Below are positions 44,788 through 56,998 of a DNA stretch of 64,000 nucleotides, one piece after another (position 1 is the first letter of the stretch; every line of letters begins with the position of its first letter). This DNA comes from Immersiella caudata. Taxonomy: Eukaryota > Ascomycota > Sordariomycetes > Sordariales > Lasiosphaeriaceae. The position numbers and the translations under genes are program-made. The notes below the pieces were generated by a model. It saw only the letters and a program-made list of their open reading frames with translations, was not told where the DNA came from and made no database searches. Where the stretch lies: the NCBI GenBank assembly GCA_030512335.1, contig JAULSU010000006.1, positions 4,526,001-4,590,000 on the forward strand, in the 5' to 3' direction.

Positions 44788-47500
44788 TGTTGATGCTGCG
44801 GTGGAAGGGCAGGAGGGTGATAGGAAAGGAGCGGTGTCAACAAAGATCTCGTCATCGGGAACCAGACAGGCTGCAGCTGGTCCCTTATTATACCTGCTGG
44901 CGTGCCTGGTGCACACTGAGATTGAGCTCGCCTGACCTCGCCTCAGACCGCTGCCCTCCCTTCCGCATCGTCAGCCGCGAAAGCGGGGGATCAACCGGAG
45001 GAAGGCGCCGCTGTCATCTCGCAGTGGAATTGAGAGCCGATTTCCCATATCCAGATGTTCCACTTCATCAATTCGAATGCGCCCCTGACAGGGTGCATCC
45101 AATCGATCGGCCTAGGATATATCAAGCTCCACGACGGCACCAGAAAAACGCGGGAGGTACTTGGCGTCGGCAGTCTCGGCGTGTTGTTGGTCCCAGGCCG
45201 GGGGCGATCTGGAAAAGCTTCGACGGCTTGGGTGTACCTCGTAGGTACTGCCGCGGCGGGGCACCTTGGGAAACTGGGGACGGCATTGCTCGGCGGGTAC
45301 TGGGTACCGACTGGCCATTTCTGCACTGGGACGTTGCAAATTGGGCCGAGCGTCCAATCCCTTGGCCTGCGAGGTGTGCACCCCATCATGTTTTTCCCGG
45401 GTCGGGGCTGATTTGCAAAAAATGCGGAGGCTTCACCCCGCATCGCCAAACTCCCCAACCCCAACTCTCCCGGCGGCGTGGGCGACCGGAGCGTCAATCA
45501 ATCCCCCAATTAATCGGTCTCTCCCCGGACTATGCCCCAACCGAGCCCGCGCGCCCATTGGTCGGTTCGCCGTGTCATGGAGGGTGGTTTGCCGGCAGTT
45601 GTGGAGGGCACGGCGCCTTGGCTGGCGTGAGGCAGGTCATGTTGCCCGCGTGAACCGTAGCGCTGCGACGCCAGAGCAGAGCTTGGTTCAGACGCCGAGG
45701 CCTTCCACGCGCCGTGATTGGCCCAAGCGTCCCCTCCTCCCCACAAATTCCCCATGCTCGCCAAGGCCTATGCACTCCGACTTGAGGAAGGCCCGTTGAA
45801 TTTATCCCCAATTTTCAAATATATTGTTCGCCACGGAGCCCAGCGCTCCGAGTCCCATCACCTCGTGTCCCCGATGCCGGCCAAGGGCTTGGTTATATTG
45901 GCTCCGCGCGACCTCAATGTATGACTGCCCAATTATTTTCTCCGGTCTGTCCGGGACTTTCGCCGTTGTTGTCGGCGTCCCAGTCATCGCTGCCCGGCAA
46001 TCTGCCCAGAAAACATCGATCGAACTCGTGGGGGACGCCGTGGCAGGCAGCTACCGGTTCGCCGCGAACGCCTGCGGAGCTACCGTAGATCTGCGACGTC
46101 GCTCCCGTCCCTACCACATGCACGCCATCAATCACGATCTAGATAGTCCCAAGACTCTTGTCGTGTCTTAGACAGCGAGTACAGGTACTTCACATCTGCT
46201 GTGAACCACAGTGTCCGTCCTTGACTTGGCGATGCTGATATAGCCACCAAGATATTCTCCGGGGCGTTTCTTGCGTACCAGCTGTCGGAAACAAAGCCAT
46301 TGTCCGCCCAAATCCCGCCAGGAATCCTCCGCCCAGCAGAGTAATCGGACTGTGAGACACCAACTGTACCGACCATTGCTTTTGTACCTCCTGTGTCCCC
46401 CCTTGGCAGTCCAAGGCTGGGCAACAGTGCTACATCGCGATACAACTGAACCCTGTGGGGGGCCGGTATTTTTGGGGATCTTGGCTTACACCGTCAATCT
46501 CTTGTTTCACGTGGCAGCTAAGCTTTGTTGCAGAAACCAAGAACGACCCATCCAAAATCTCCGAGATGAGTATACACTGATTTAGCTGGGCTGAGCCAAG
46601 CTGAGCAACCCGCTGGCCACCTAAATGGCTGATCTCCACACGCGTTGACAAAAACGCGCCTTCTCACGCACTCCCATGAAATCGGTGGGAAAGACGGCGA
46701 CTTCGATGGCAGCAAGGTTTTGTGTTTAAACTTCGGAGGACTGAGCTGAAGTTGACTTGAAAGAGCATCGTGGATGGTACCTAGGCATTTACCCTAGCCC
46801 TCGCCCTCTTCGACAGCGGCCGAGACCTTGTCTTTCCGATGCTGATAATTGAAGACTGCCAAACCCAGAGAATCGATAGTGGTTTTGGGCCGCTAGCGGT
46901 GCTGGCTCCGTGAAATGGGAACTCTAGTAACAGATCTACTGTAATGATTCTTCGTCATCTCAGGACATTCTAGAAACGAATACTCGTGAAACTATGAGGG
47001 AACGCAATAGAGGGAGGGGGCAAAGGAGGGTTGCAGAGCAGCCGCTGTTCTTTCATGTCATGCACAATTCAGGGGGTAACATACCTAGGTTCCCTGTCCT
47101 AGCTACCTACCGAAGTGAGTGGGTAGCAAGCCAGATGGAAAAGAGCGACGCGTCACGGGCTGGGTATATGGGAACCCATCATGGAGTATTATCGCTACCA
47201 AGCCATACTCGTTGCTTCAGGCGAGAAGTTCCAGGAGACCACCATGGCTCAAAGGTCTTGGCCCTCTGCTTATGGGGCACCCGGAACTGACTATTCTTGT
47301 TCTCACTTGCATCAAACTCGGTCAACACCACAATCCCCTTTCCATCGCTATCCCTAGTGCTGTTATTCCCGCTCCCGAAGTCGCTGCCCTTATCTGTGCC
47401 CACCACCGCGCTGGCGCACATGTTCTACAGCTTGATTTCGTTCACATCCGCTCCTCTCTCAGTAAAGCACAAATTGGTCAGGGGTTGGCCCCCATGGTCC
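44788..47500. other. Long gene-poor region upstream of the cellulase
   Basis: About 2.7 kb. The first few hundred bases should hold the cellulase promoter. Many open frames exist between 44990 and 46450 but no domain is recognised, including a minus-strand frame at 46128-46445 that I could not place. Confidence 0.35.
44885..44892 (-). promoter_or_regulatory. Probable TATA element of the cellulase gene
   Basis: TATAATAA on the minus strand, about 100 bases before the ATG at 44787. Called from position and sequence only. Confidence 0.45.
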
Positions 47501-48310
47501 CCCGTGTTCTGGGAGAGTCAAGCTCGCCGCCGCCGCCGCCGGTTGTGCGGAAGCCGCCATCAGGCGTCTTGTATTGTTTGCAGGTTGTGCGTTGCGAGCT
47601 TCCAAGAATCGGGCGAAGCCATTCCTTGAAGAGCGGGAACACCATCGGCAGGTTGGTCATGATCACGGCGACGAAGGCTTCGCGCGTGCCCCATGCTCCG
47701 GCAGCTCGGTGCTGTTGACCTCGTCCATGACGACGAAGGCGGTCTGGAGGGTGGCGCACACGAGAGCAAGGGTGCCGGCGCTGAGAATCAGAGTCGAGGC
47801 CCAGCTTCTCGATAACGCGGAGCCGCGAACCCCACAGCAAGGGGAGGGGGTTGATGAGGTAGATATCGCTAGTGACGTTGGCAGCGAACGAGGACCACAC
47901 AATTGAGCGGGAGACGGCTGGGAGGCAGAGGTTGCCAGGGTCGAGGTTGATCTGCCAGCAGCGGTAAAAAGGGATGAACGACCGGAAGACAGCGCCCACC
48001 GAGGCGAGCCATCCCGCGAGCAGAATGCCAAGGTCGTCGTGGACTCGACTGCGATTGGGACGGTCGAGGCCGCTGACGAGTCGAAGATAGAAGAAGAGCA
48101 CAGCTAGCTTGAGCGTGGCGATGAGGGCCGAGTATCAGGTCCAGCCCGCAAGCTACACCTTCGACCCAACGACGCGCATGTCGTACACGGGATCGAGGGA
48201 CGAAAGGGCGGCACGCTGAGCGTCTGTCATGCCGTTGTTGACCAGGCCGCGGGCCAGGTCGCCGATTTCCTAACCAAGCGTGAACTGAATTGAATACAAG
48301 ACGATGGCGA
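47501..48310 (-). pseudogene. Decayed SAT4/rhodopsin-domain (Pth11-like) membrane protein
   Basis: Relic of a fungal seven-helix membrane protein of the SAT4/rhodopsin-domain type, a group that includes Pth11-like receptors. On the minus strand one reads VAIVLYSIQFTLG, GDLARGLVNNGM, YSALIATLKLAVLFFYLRLV, SFIPFYRCWQINLDPGN, FAANVTSDIYLINPLPLLWG, STLILSAGTLALVCATLQ, REAFVAVIMTNLPMVFPLFK and the C-terminal YKTPDGGFRTTGGGG. These segments need at least two frame changes near 47710-47820. In-frame stops occur near 48267, 48150 and 48137. No start codon region can be defined. A live protein is unlikely. Confidence 0.72.
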
Positions 48311-49559
48311 CCTACATGGCGGCAGTGTCCGGGTCGGACACGGTGTGGGGTGGAGAGTATTGGTCGTGGTGGGAAAAGGGAGGACCGTCGTGAACGAGCG
48401 AAAGCCGGCAAAACCGGGAACGACGAAAGAGAATGGTTTTTATTCGTGCGCCCCCAGAGACAGGATATCGGGGACCAACCCGTTTGTAACAGAGGCTACC
48501 GCTGCATGTGCAGCTCAAGCTTGTCTTGCTTCGGAAAGAGATCGAAGCGAGTTTGCCTAGGGTGTAGTCAGAGTCCTACCCCTGCGTTCCATCTCTGCAA
48601 TTCTGTTACCTTTATCCTTCCTAGCAACCTAGCTGGAGACAAGTGCGTCCCTGCCATCGATGAGTGTTTGGTGCTGGCCGAAAAGGAAGCAGATATCAGT
48701 GAGGGAGGGGAGGGTCATGCCGGCTTGAAAGCGGGCGAGCAATTGCGGAAGGGCTGCTGGGCGGTTTCAACGTTGGGACACACTTGCTAGCCACCGACCG
48801 TTCTGGGATTCACTCTGACGCTATTCCGGTTGGAGGGTTTATCTCCGCCTACTTGGATACCTATTCTCCGTGCTTCGGGCGGCCCCTGGAAAGAACATTC
48901 AACTCTACTTGACCGAGAAACGGCTTTTCCGGGTGGGCGATATCGGTCATATGCTTTTTGGCCTGCACCCTGAATAACTTTGAATCCTAGAAGCGCACTT
49001 ATGGGGAAACAGAGTTAAAATCCTGCCGCGCGAGAGGTTGACCAGGATTGGCCTCGAAAATGGGGGCTCGACGCAAACCACCCCACAGTGCGTTGCCGAG
49101 GCCCACGAGAGCCACCGCGATAAAAAAAAAAACACACACACGGGCGAAAGAGCCACAGAAGTGTGGAGTTGCAAAAAAAGAATATCCACTGTCGCTAGCT
49201 TTGGCTATATATGCTCTACAGCGGACCGACTGTTTTGGAAATTTGCATTCAGATCACCAGGAGTTGGGACCGCCGATTTCCCGCCATTTTCACAGAACCA
49301 CAGATCGGAATGTGACGAGGGGACAGGGTGAGCTAACAAACCCACAAAGCTCTCCGTTTGCACGTTTCCATTACTCCGGGCACGTTTTGTTGCGCGGAAC
49401 GCTGGGTCATATCTTGATCTGTAACTCCACCTTCGCGTTTACGATTCCGTCATAGCCGGCTGTTCCATATGGCAATGCTCACCATGCCGTGTGTGATAAC
49501 ATACAACTTGGACTAATTCGCCTCGTCTTGTTCTTAAACACCACGACGCGTTAGTCCGA
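48311..49559. other. Intergenic region
   Basis: About 1.2 kb between two relics; no gene, RNA or mobile element is recognised. Confidence 0.4.
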
Positions 49560-50625
49560 CTTGAAGACCAAGGCCCTCCCAACGGCAGCCGTGTAGACGC
49601 TTGCCACGGCGAGCGAGGTTCCCGGCGTCGGTAACTGCGGAGATGATGGCCTCAACGCCTTCGCCTCCAAGCTTTTAGGCGACGTAGAAGTGTACTACGA
49701 GGGCGAGGCAGCCTTCGCCAAGTACACCGTGCGGTGGTCTAATGTGGGGGCGCCCACCTCTAGCATCACCATCCTGCCAGCAACACAAAACGATGTGATC
49801 GAGATTGTCAAGTCCGCCAACCGCTGCAACATGCCATTCCTTGCCTGCAACGGCCTCCACGGCGCCCTCACCATGCTGGCCGGCATGGATTGGGGTATTA
49901 CCATCAACCTGGCCAAGCTGAACCGTCAAGGTCGGCGGCAGAACCAACTCCAAGGTCGTCATCGACACACTCTGGGCCGCCAAGAGACAGACGGCCACGG
50001 GCACGTGCGAGTGTGTCAGCTACATAGGCCCTGCTTTCGGCGGTAGTCACGGCTGGCTTCAGGGGCACTACGGTCTCATCGCCACTCCCCAAACCGGCGA
50101 CTGCCGTGACGTGTCGGACTGGCATCTCGCTCAACGGGCCCCGTACCAAAGACCGGCATTGCTAACCCGCGCTTCCCCATCTACATCCCTAGCTACAACG
50201 CCTCGACCCAGGCCCAGGCCCAGCTCTATGACCGGTTCGTCTCGGCCACCCGTCCATCCTCTGCCTTTTCGGGCTCGCTATTCATGTTCGAGGGCTGCTC
50301 GACCCAGGGTGTCAATGCTGTCGACGCATCCTCTTCCGCCTTCGGCTTCCGCAACGCCCGCCTCCTCGTCGCTCTTCTGATCCAGTACGCACCCGACGTC
50401 CCCTCGCTTGATGCTGAGGCCAAGAGAATTGGAAACGAGCTGCAGGACATCCTCCACTAGGGTAGCGGACGCAGCCGGATGCACACCTATGTCAACTACG
50501 CCTACAGTGACGAGGCCAAGGCCGAATGGTATGGCTACGAGCAGTGACGGCTCGACCGTCTCAAGGCCTTCGAGCAGAAGTATGACCCGAGCGGCAAATT
50601 CAGCTTCTACGACCCCGCTGCCTGA
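49560..50625 (+). pseudogene. Decayed BBE-type FAD oxidase
   Basis: Relic of a PCMH/BBE flavoprotein oxidase, the same broad family as the intact gene at 13829-15839. Recognisable parts are YTVRWSNVGAPTSSITILPA, NMPFLACNGLHGALTML (the flavin-site GGH has become NGLH), DWGITINLAKLN, a TLWAAKRQTATGTCECV stretch with GPAFGGSHGWLQGHYGLIA, and the C-terminal HTYVNYAYSDEAKAEWYGYE and FEQKYDPSGKFSFYDPA. A frameshift follows LAKLN. About 100 to 200 residues of the substrate domain are missing near 50100. In-frame stops occur at 50458 and 50545. The loss of the flavin His and these breaks mark it as dead. Confidence 0.8.
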
Positions 50626-50920
50626 GGCCCTGGGCCTCTCTTTGTTGGGTATCCTTTGAAGCACGGAGACATGTATCCTCAGCAAAGAAATATAGCATAA
50701 TCCTTGCTACGTAATTGACACAAGATCCGATCATGCCAGGTTTCCCTTCCCCCTATCGACTGTGAGGAACTTCGTCGAAGGTAACTAGTTCATCTTCCTA
50801 GAGCCAACCTGATTTCCCCATCCACTGGCCACTCCAAGTCTGACTCCCATCATTCCACCCTCATTCCAACCCTAACCTCGCACCATAAATGCCAGTACCG
50901 AGACTTCGCACCTACGTGTC

Positions 50921-52044
50921 TTATGCGCCGACCTCCTGGGTGAAGGACCGAAGCTCAGGGTCCACGACACAGACATCTTGCAATGTCTCCCTCCAAAGCC
51001 GGTCAATGAACACTTCCCCTTCAGTGGTCTCGAGAAATGCCGCAGCCCTTGACTCACGTCAGTACCTCTGCATTTTACCCCCGGGTGCAAACCAATTTCC
51101 TCAAGAAACATAACTCACGGTTCGATCTTATTATTCCTCAAAAACTTCCCATTCGTCTCCGCGGATGCAACCACCGCGGCATGAATCAGAGTGCGCCCTC
51201 CCTCTTGGACAGTCCGGGCTGCCGACTTCCTCACGAAACCCATGAGCACTCGGAGGACTCCCGGAAGGTTCTTGTCGAGTCCTGTCTGAACGAGGCCGGG
51301 GCATAGGTTGTTCACAATGACCTCGGACGGGGAAAGCTGGGCGAGGCGCCGTGTATACGCGCTCACGGCGAGCTTGCTGTCTGCATAGCGAAATATGCTG
51401 AACGTGGATTTCTTGTCGAAGTAGCCCAGGATGCTGTCAGGCGGCGGGATGGATGCACGTGACATCGTCTCTTGCTTCAACTGGGTTGCAGAGCCCACGA
51501 ATGTGATTCGCGTTGGAGAGCCCCGAATAGCAGCGGTTTTCCGGAGGAGGGGGAATAGCTCGAGGCATATTAGAATGTGAGTGTAACAGTTGACTGGGAC
51601 TTGGTTAGCCTGAGTCTGTATACTTGTCCGGCAAGGAACCCCCTTGCCTTGCATCGTCTGTTCATGACCGCTCTCACTCTTCCGCCACTGCAGAAGAGAG
51701 ATTCCTCCGTTGTTGAGCAAGATGTCCAACTCCTTCACTTCTTCCTTGACTCTTTTCGAAAATCGGAGGCCAGACTGGTAGTCATTGAGATCGAGCTCAA
51801 AGACATCAAATACTACAGATGCATTGTGAGCCTCGATCTCGGGATCGGACCTCAGTGCGACGACGGCTTCCTGGCCGCGACTCAGCGAGCGACAGGCTAG
51901 AATTACTCGTGAGGCTCCGAGAAGGACAAACTGTCTGACAGCTTCGAATCCCAGACCGGAGTTGGCCCCTGTGACGATGATGGTTTTGCCATTCACATTG
52001 GCATCCCCGGGAGTTGGCGGCACAGAGGCTTGAAACTGGAACAT
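50921..52044 (-). CDS. Short-chain dehydrogenase/reductase
   Basis: A classical SDR of 332 residues, resembling fungal retinol-dehydrogenase-like enzymes; substrate unknown. Exons: 52044-51648, 51593-51119, 51047-50921. The cofactor motif IIVTGANSGLGFEA is near residue 20 and ACRS follows the second strand. NNGG replaces the usual NNAG. The catalytic block has TFVGSAT (Ser) and YADSKLAV (Tyr-x3-Lys), then NNLCPGLVQT. The first intron is best read as a GC..AG intron of 54 bases with a GCTAAC branch site. Its removal joins TMQ to VNCYTH as the family expects; because 54 is a multiple of three, retention would not break the frame. The third exon adds AAAFLETTEGEVF and the family-type C-terminus. 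Confidence 0.87.
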
Positions 52045-53793
52045 GGCCTGTCTGAATGAAGGGATAGTGGAAAGAATGAAGGGATTGCGGGAAAATGATG
52101 TTGACGCATGGTAAGTGGCCGCGTGTGTAAACTCTCTGGACGGATCTCTCTGAAATAAATGTTTTGGTCAGTTGTCTTCAAGCTGAGCCGTGGCCGTGCT
52201 ACCTAGGTAACAAAGCTGCGCAACCCTGGGGAAGCTGAGTAATTGGCATTCGGTCGGGGACTCTCGTATCCGCGGCCGAGCGCGTATCTCGGGGACATTT
52301 GGCCAACTTCTGTGATCAATTACCCCGACTCCGCGCGCACGCCCACCCGCACACGCCATTCGGTCCAAAATTCCCTACAGGTGTCCCTGCAGCGAGCAGG
52401 ATGAGACAATACGCATTGTGAAGAAGCAGGTATACAAGAGTCCATTACCTAATTGGCGCGAAGACTTGCGTGCGACGACAGCCTTTTTATCTCTGGCGAT
52501 CTGCCAGATCGATCGAGTTTTCGACTCAGCCGAAAGAGTTATGCTCGGCTCCTGTAAGCGAGTCGCCACATTAGTGGCACTTAAAACCGTGGCTCCACGG
52601 TCGCCACGTTCCCGATTTTCTCACACATCTGGCAGTGACAAATGCTTATTGGCTGCATCCCCCCGTCAAAAGCAGCAATATTCACCGTCACTGGCAACAA
52701 TAAATGGGTAACTTTTATCCTTGAAAACTTACACTATGCCAATTGTACTGCGAACATATCTAAGTCGAAAGATAACTTTGCTAGCCGAGTCATTTCAGCC
52801 ACTCTCTCGATTCCGCAATGGTCGTGATTTCTATCCCACTGTATCAAAATCTGGGGGTGGCTTGGCGCCAAGCCGAGCCATCGCGAGCAGGGGGTCCATC
52901 GGCCCTACGCTCCTGGAGCCGCAGGAACCAATGTTCCGGCGCTCTGGGTCCAACGGGGCCGTTTCATTTGTACTTGCTGGAGCTTATCTCCTGACCTCAC
53001 TTCCAAAAAGACAAGTCACTTTGCAACTGCACTTCCACTGCTCGCAAGCTCAATGAGGCGCTCCGCCAGAAGTTACACACACTGACTTAAGAAGAACGGA
53101 CAGCTGGTCGGCCCAATTGTAGAATTTTTCACACACGCTGCCTATCAGTTAAATGGACTGCACAACATGGACTCACCTGCCTCAATACCACGTAGTAGTT
53201 AGTCAAGCTCATATGGTCAGGCGCAGGCGGTTCCCAAGACTTTCGATGATGGGGTAGACAATCGTGCGACTGGTGTCCACATTTGCCCAGCAATGACCAG
53301 GCGCAATGGGTGCGAGCCAAGAGGTAAAAGAGTCTTCCAAAATTGACCTGGACTTGCGGAGGAAGGAACAAGACATTGGCTGTCATGACGCGATCTGCCA
53401 AGACCCACTCCAGCACCCTCCAAGACAATTCAAATGTTTAGTATCGGGCTTTCGCTGTCATGGGTAATTACCCAGCTAAGTATTGGGAAGGTGCAATATA
53501 TAAAATCGGCAGTCCTTGTGCCGAACGCGACGTTTTGCGGGTTCCTCAGGCTTGGCAACTTTGAGTGCACCCCTGGGACACAGACCTTCCTCTTCCACTC
53601 GCCTCGATGGAACGCTACTAACAAGACTCAGTCTTGGAGGATTTGCGATCAAGTATCTTAAATGTTTATTTGAGTTCCTTCCCGATGGACGAGTCGACTT
53701 GCACGGGCCGTGTTTTGAGGATCTGGTCGACGACGGACTTCCGGAGTTATATCCCCCGCCCTCGGTTACTCCAGACCCCCTGAACCTAACAGG
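52045..53793. other. Intergenic, divergent promoters
   Basis: About 1.75 kb between the SDR (-) and the second M28 gene (+), so it should hold both promoters. No gene is recognised inside. A TATATAAAA element lies at 53497. Confidence 0.4.
53497..53505 (+). promoter_or_regulatory. Probable TATA element of the second M28 gene
   Basis: TATATAAAA, plus orientation, about 290 bases before the ATG at 53794. This implies a leader of about 260 bases if it is used. Confidence 0.4.
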
Positions 53794-55397
53794 ATGAAGC
53801 CTCCTCAAGCCAAGCTGAAGCGCGCTGCGCTTGGTTTGGCCCTACTGTCGCAGGTCGGCGCAAGCGCGACAAAATCCGACCTGAGACCCAAGATCGATTC
53901 GACAAAGCTCCAGGCCGACATCACAACCGAGGGGCTGATGGCGAACCTCGTCACCCTGAACGACATCGCCCTCAACAACGGCGGAAACCGCGCATTCGGA
54001 CTCCCCGGCTATGGGGCATCGGTGGACTATGTCTGGAGCAAAGTTTCCAAGGTTTCGCGCACGAAGGCCTGGAAACAAAAGCTCTCCGGGCTCTTCAACC
54101 GCATCGAGTCCTTGGAGTTGAAAATCAACGACGAACCCATCTTCGTTGCCGGTCTGACCTTTTCCCCCTCCACAAGCAAACAAGGACTCGTCGCCGAGGT
54201 GGTTTCTGGGCCTGAGGGTTTGGCGGGGTGCAACGACACGTCCTACAGGAACCTCAACGTAGCCGGGAAAATCGTCTTGGTTCAACGCTGGAGATGCGAC
54301 ACCGGAGGCACCCTGGCCGGACGGCTACTGCCTGCGGCCCGAGCTGGTGCCGCGGCTGTCATCATCTACAACGACGTGGAACTGGCCGTGGCTGGTGGCA
54401 CCCTCTCAGCCCTAAACCCCGAGCACGTCCCCGGCGGTTTCATCAACTTGGCCGACGGGCTCCGGATCAAGGAGCGACTCGTGGCTAGGGAGAAGGTCCA
54501 AGCTTACTTCCAGCAGACACAGATCGTTGAGCAGAGAGAGACAGAGAATGTCTTTGTCGAAACCGAGGATGGTGACGCAGAAAATGTCATTATCCTGGGG
54601 GCCCATCTCGACAGCGTGCAGGCTGGAGCCGGAATCAACGACGATGGATCAGGCACGAGTCTTCTCCTGGAGCTATTCAAGGCTTCAAGGCGGTACAAGG
54701 CGAAGAACAAGATCCGATTTGCCTGGTGGGGCGCCGAAGAGAATGGACTGCTCGGATCAAAGCACTACTGCTCGAACCTTGACGCCACCGAGGCCAACAG
54801 CATCCTTGCCTATCTCAACTTCGACATGGTGTCTCGGGGGTATATTGGGGTGGGAGATGGTGACGGCAGCTCCCACGGGAGTGTTGCACCGCCCGGGTCT
54901 GATGTCATCGAGCGCATCTACATTGACCACTTCGAGAGCCAAGGAATCACCGTCACACCGGCCATCCTCACCAACGGCAGCGACTACGCTTCCTTTTGGA
55001 AGATCCTCAACAAGCCCTTCGGCTACCTCCACACTGGAACAGGCGCCGCCCAGGATCCCTGCTATCACCGCGCTTGCGATAGTATTGACAACGCGAACCC
55101 TGAAACAATCACCATCAACGCCCGGGTATGTTCTTGATTCCGTTCTTTCTAGGCTGTCGTCTGTGAATACAACACAATGATAGCCATGGAATCTTGCTGA
55201 CCGCACGCTATTAGGCGGCCGCACACATGCTTGCAGTGCTGTCTGAAGAAGGGGCCTCACTTGTCCCGAAGACCTTGGTCAATGCAACCACTAGCATGAT
55301 CTTGGGGCGATCCAATGACTTGATATTTGACTTTGTGGACAGGGAGGCGCTGGAGAGAATGGGAGAGCATCACGCGGGATGCAGCCACGAGGCTTAG
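53794..55397 (+). CDS. Secreted M28 aminopeptidase, second paralogue
   Basis: A second M28 zinc aminopeptidase, 504 residues. Exons: 53794-55125 and 55215-55397. A signal peptide (AALGLALLSQVGASA) precedes LQADITTEGLMANL, which matches the LQDEITLEGLMAGA stretch of the paralogue at 39884. A PA domain is present (QRWRCDTGGTLAGRLLPAAR). Zinc ligands are all visible: LGAHLDSV (His), GINDDGSG (Asp), WGAEENGLLGS (Glu-Glu), TNGSDYASF (Asp) and CYHRACDS (His). The C-terminal exon (AAAHMLAVLSEEG) ends with a short Cys/His tail. Sequence is clearly divergent from the first copy, so this is an old duplication, likely with another peptide preference. Expected to be extracellular. Confidence 0.92.
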
Positions 55398-55666
55398 ACG
55401 TCGAAGATAAGCTCAGGGACGTACAGACTCAAGTGAGTGGGGGTAGGCCAGCGAGAGGCCCCCCCCGGGCTGTGGAAAGATTAGAAGCAAGCCCGGCGGT
55501 ACAAATCGGTGGGAAAGAACATCGCGACGCCTTTGATCACCCCTGTTTTTGGGGGCAGCATCTCTGCATATAGGGATGAGAGAAGGGCGCGGGAGATTTA
55601 GAACACTACCAATGCAAATAGTACACCTGTCGTCTTTCCCTCTCCACAATTGCAACACTCCCCCTT

Positions 55667-56998
55667 TCAAACTATAGGTTTTTGGGGGTCTTGCATAAAT
55701 GTGAGGTTGACGGTCTTGCACCCACTTGAGGGGAACTCGAGGACATCCCCTCCGCCTAGAACCGTACCCATAAAGTCTAGCGATCTCTGGCGGCCATTCG
55801 TGAGCTCGTCGTTATGTCCACCCCAGTGATTTCGATGATATAATATGTTGGAGCCCTTTTCGCAAAAGTTCTGAATCAGACTGTCCGTCTCGGCGATCGG
55901 GGTCAGGTCATCTTCGACGGCCTGATACATGAAGAGTGGCGTGTCAGGGATACCGAAAACACCCAGGGTGCCCTCCCTGTAGAACATGGCAGCCATGCCC
56001 GGCTCTTCCAGGTCCGCCTGGCCACCGATAAAGTACTGGAATACGTCGACATAGGAGTAGTACAGGAGGGACTGCCAACCGCTCATGTAACTCGCCCAGA
56101 AGAACTCGGTCACATTGTAGGGCCCGGATGGGTGCAGACGGGTGAGAAGGTACTCTCTCTGCTTGGGGTACTGGCTCGTGATGCCAATGATGCCTTGAAC
56201 CAGCAACCCCGACACCTGCGTCCGGGCGATCATGGGACCCGACGTGATCTGGCTCGGCGTCAGGCCCCCGATAGCGGCCCCGGCAAGCTTCAGTGCAGGG
56301 GCGTACTTGGGGGCAAATTCGACGGCTGCCTCGGTGGCCGACGCGCCATTGCTGTAGCCCCAGAGAGCGGCACGAGGATGCTTGACGCCGAAAGCGTCTG
56401 GCACCGCCGCCAAAACAGCGCGGACCGAGTCAAGGGTGATGTAGCCCGCAACGATGTTGGCGCCGTATGAGGCGAGTGGTCCCTCGAAGTCCGGAACCGA
56501 CACCCACCACCCGCGGCCGAGGGCCATGCCAATTTCTCCATATGGCTCTCCCCACTGGAGGCCAAAACTCGGACTGGCGTCTAGGCAGGAAGTGTCATAT
56601 GGAAGCTGATACGATACGATGCCCTGGGAACAGTTGGCACTGCTGGTCGTCGAGTCGCATTGTGAACGGTGGGGGACGAAGACTGTCGTGACGCCCCACG
56701 TGGCGTTCTCAAGGCTGTCTGTCGAGCGAAAGAGGACCTGGAAGACTTCCTTGACATTGGCAATAGGAACGAGGGACACATTGTATGCGTTCTTCCGGAT
56801 CTTAAAGACCGTTCCCGGTGTCGCTTCTTCCCATCCCTCAGGGGCTCGGTACCAGGAGTCGGTGGAAGGTAATGGAAGATAGCTCTCAGTACCATCCCCG
56901 TCGTCATCTTGCGCCAGGACCGTAAGGTCGGGAGAGAACTGCCATATGGCTTCTGTGACAGTGGCGACACGGAGGAGTAAAAGGCCAAGCCGCACCAT
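55667..56998 (-). CDS. Secretory (LIP-family) lipase
   Basis: A secreted triacylglycerol lipase of the Candida LIP family type, 443 residues, single exon. The start at 56998 gives a signal peptide (MVRLGLLLLRVATVTEA); the frame is open further upstream but without protein character. The catalytic triad is visible: Ser in LWGYSNGASAT (GxSxG), Asp in QAVEDDLTPIAETD and His in NHWGGHNDEL. Other family features are SYQLPYDTSCLDASPSF, GWWVSVPDFEGPLASYGAN and the GYITLDSVRAVL helix before the nucleophile. Several N-glycosylation sequons (NVS, NAT, NCS, NVT, NLT) fit secretion. No partner gene such as a foldase is nearby. Confidence 0.92.
   Translation of the reverse strand: MVRLGLLLLRVATVTEAIWQFSPDLTVLAQDDDGDGTESYLPLPSTDSWYRAPEGWEEATPGTVFKIRKNAYNVSLVPIANVKEVFQVLFRSTDSLENATWGVTTVFVPHRSQCDSTTSSANCSQGIVSYQLPYDTSCLDASPSFGLQWGEPYGEIGMALGRGWWVSVPDFEGPLASYGANIVAGYITLDSVRAVLAAVPDAFGVKHPRAALWGYSNGASATEAAVEFAPKYAPALKLAGAAIGGLTPSQITSGPMIARTQVSGLLVQGIIGITSQYPKQREYLLTRLHPSGPYNVTEFFWASYMSGWQSLLYYSYVDVFQYFIGGQADLEEPGMAAMFYREGTLGVFGIPDTPLFMYQAVEDDLTPIAETDSLIQNFCEKGSNILYHRNHWGGHNDELTNGRQRSLDFMGTVLGGGDVLEFPSSGCKTVNLTFMQDPQKPIV

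Noticed and set aside
44787..45653. 288-codon plus-strand open frame
   Set aside because: No domain, and it covers the cellulase promoter with its TATA element; taken as chance.
46128..46445. 105-codon minus-strand frame with plausible-looking sequence
   Set aside because: I could not match it to any family and found no start region or splice partners.
53516..53797. 93-codon frame whose TGA overlaps the M28 start ATG
   Set aside because: It begins at a GTG, not an ATG, and has no motif; an upstream regulatory frame is not supported.
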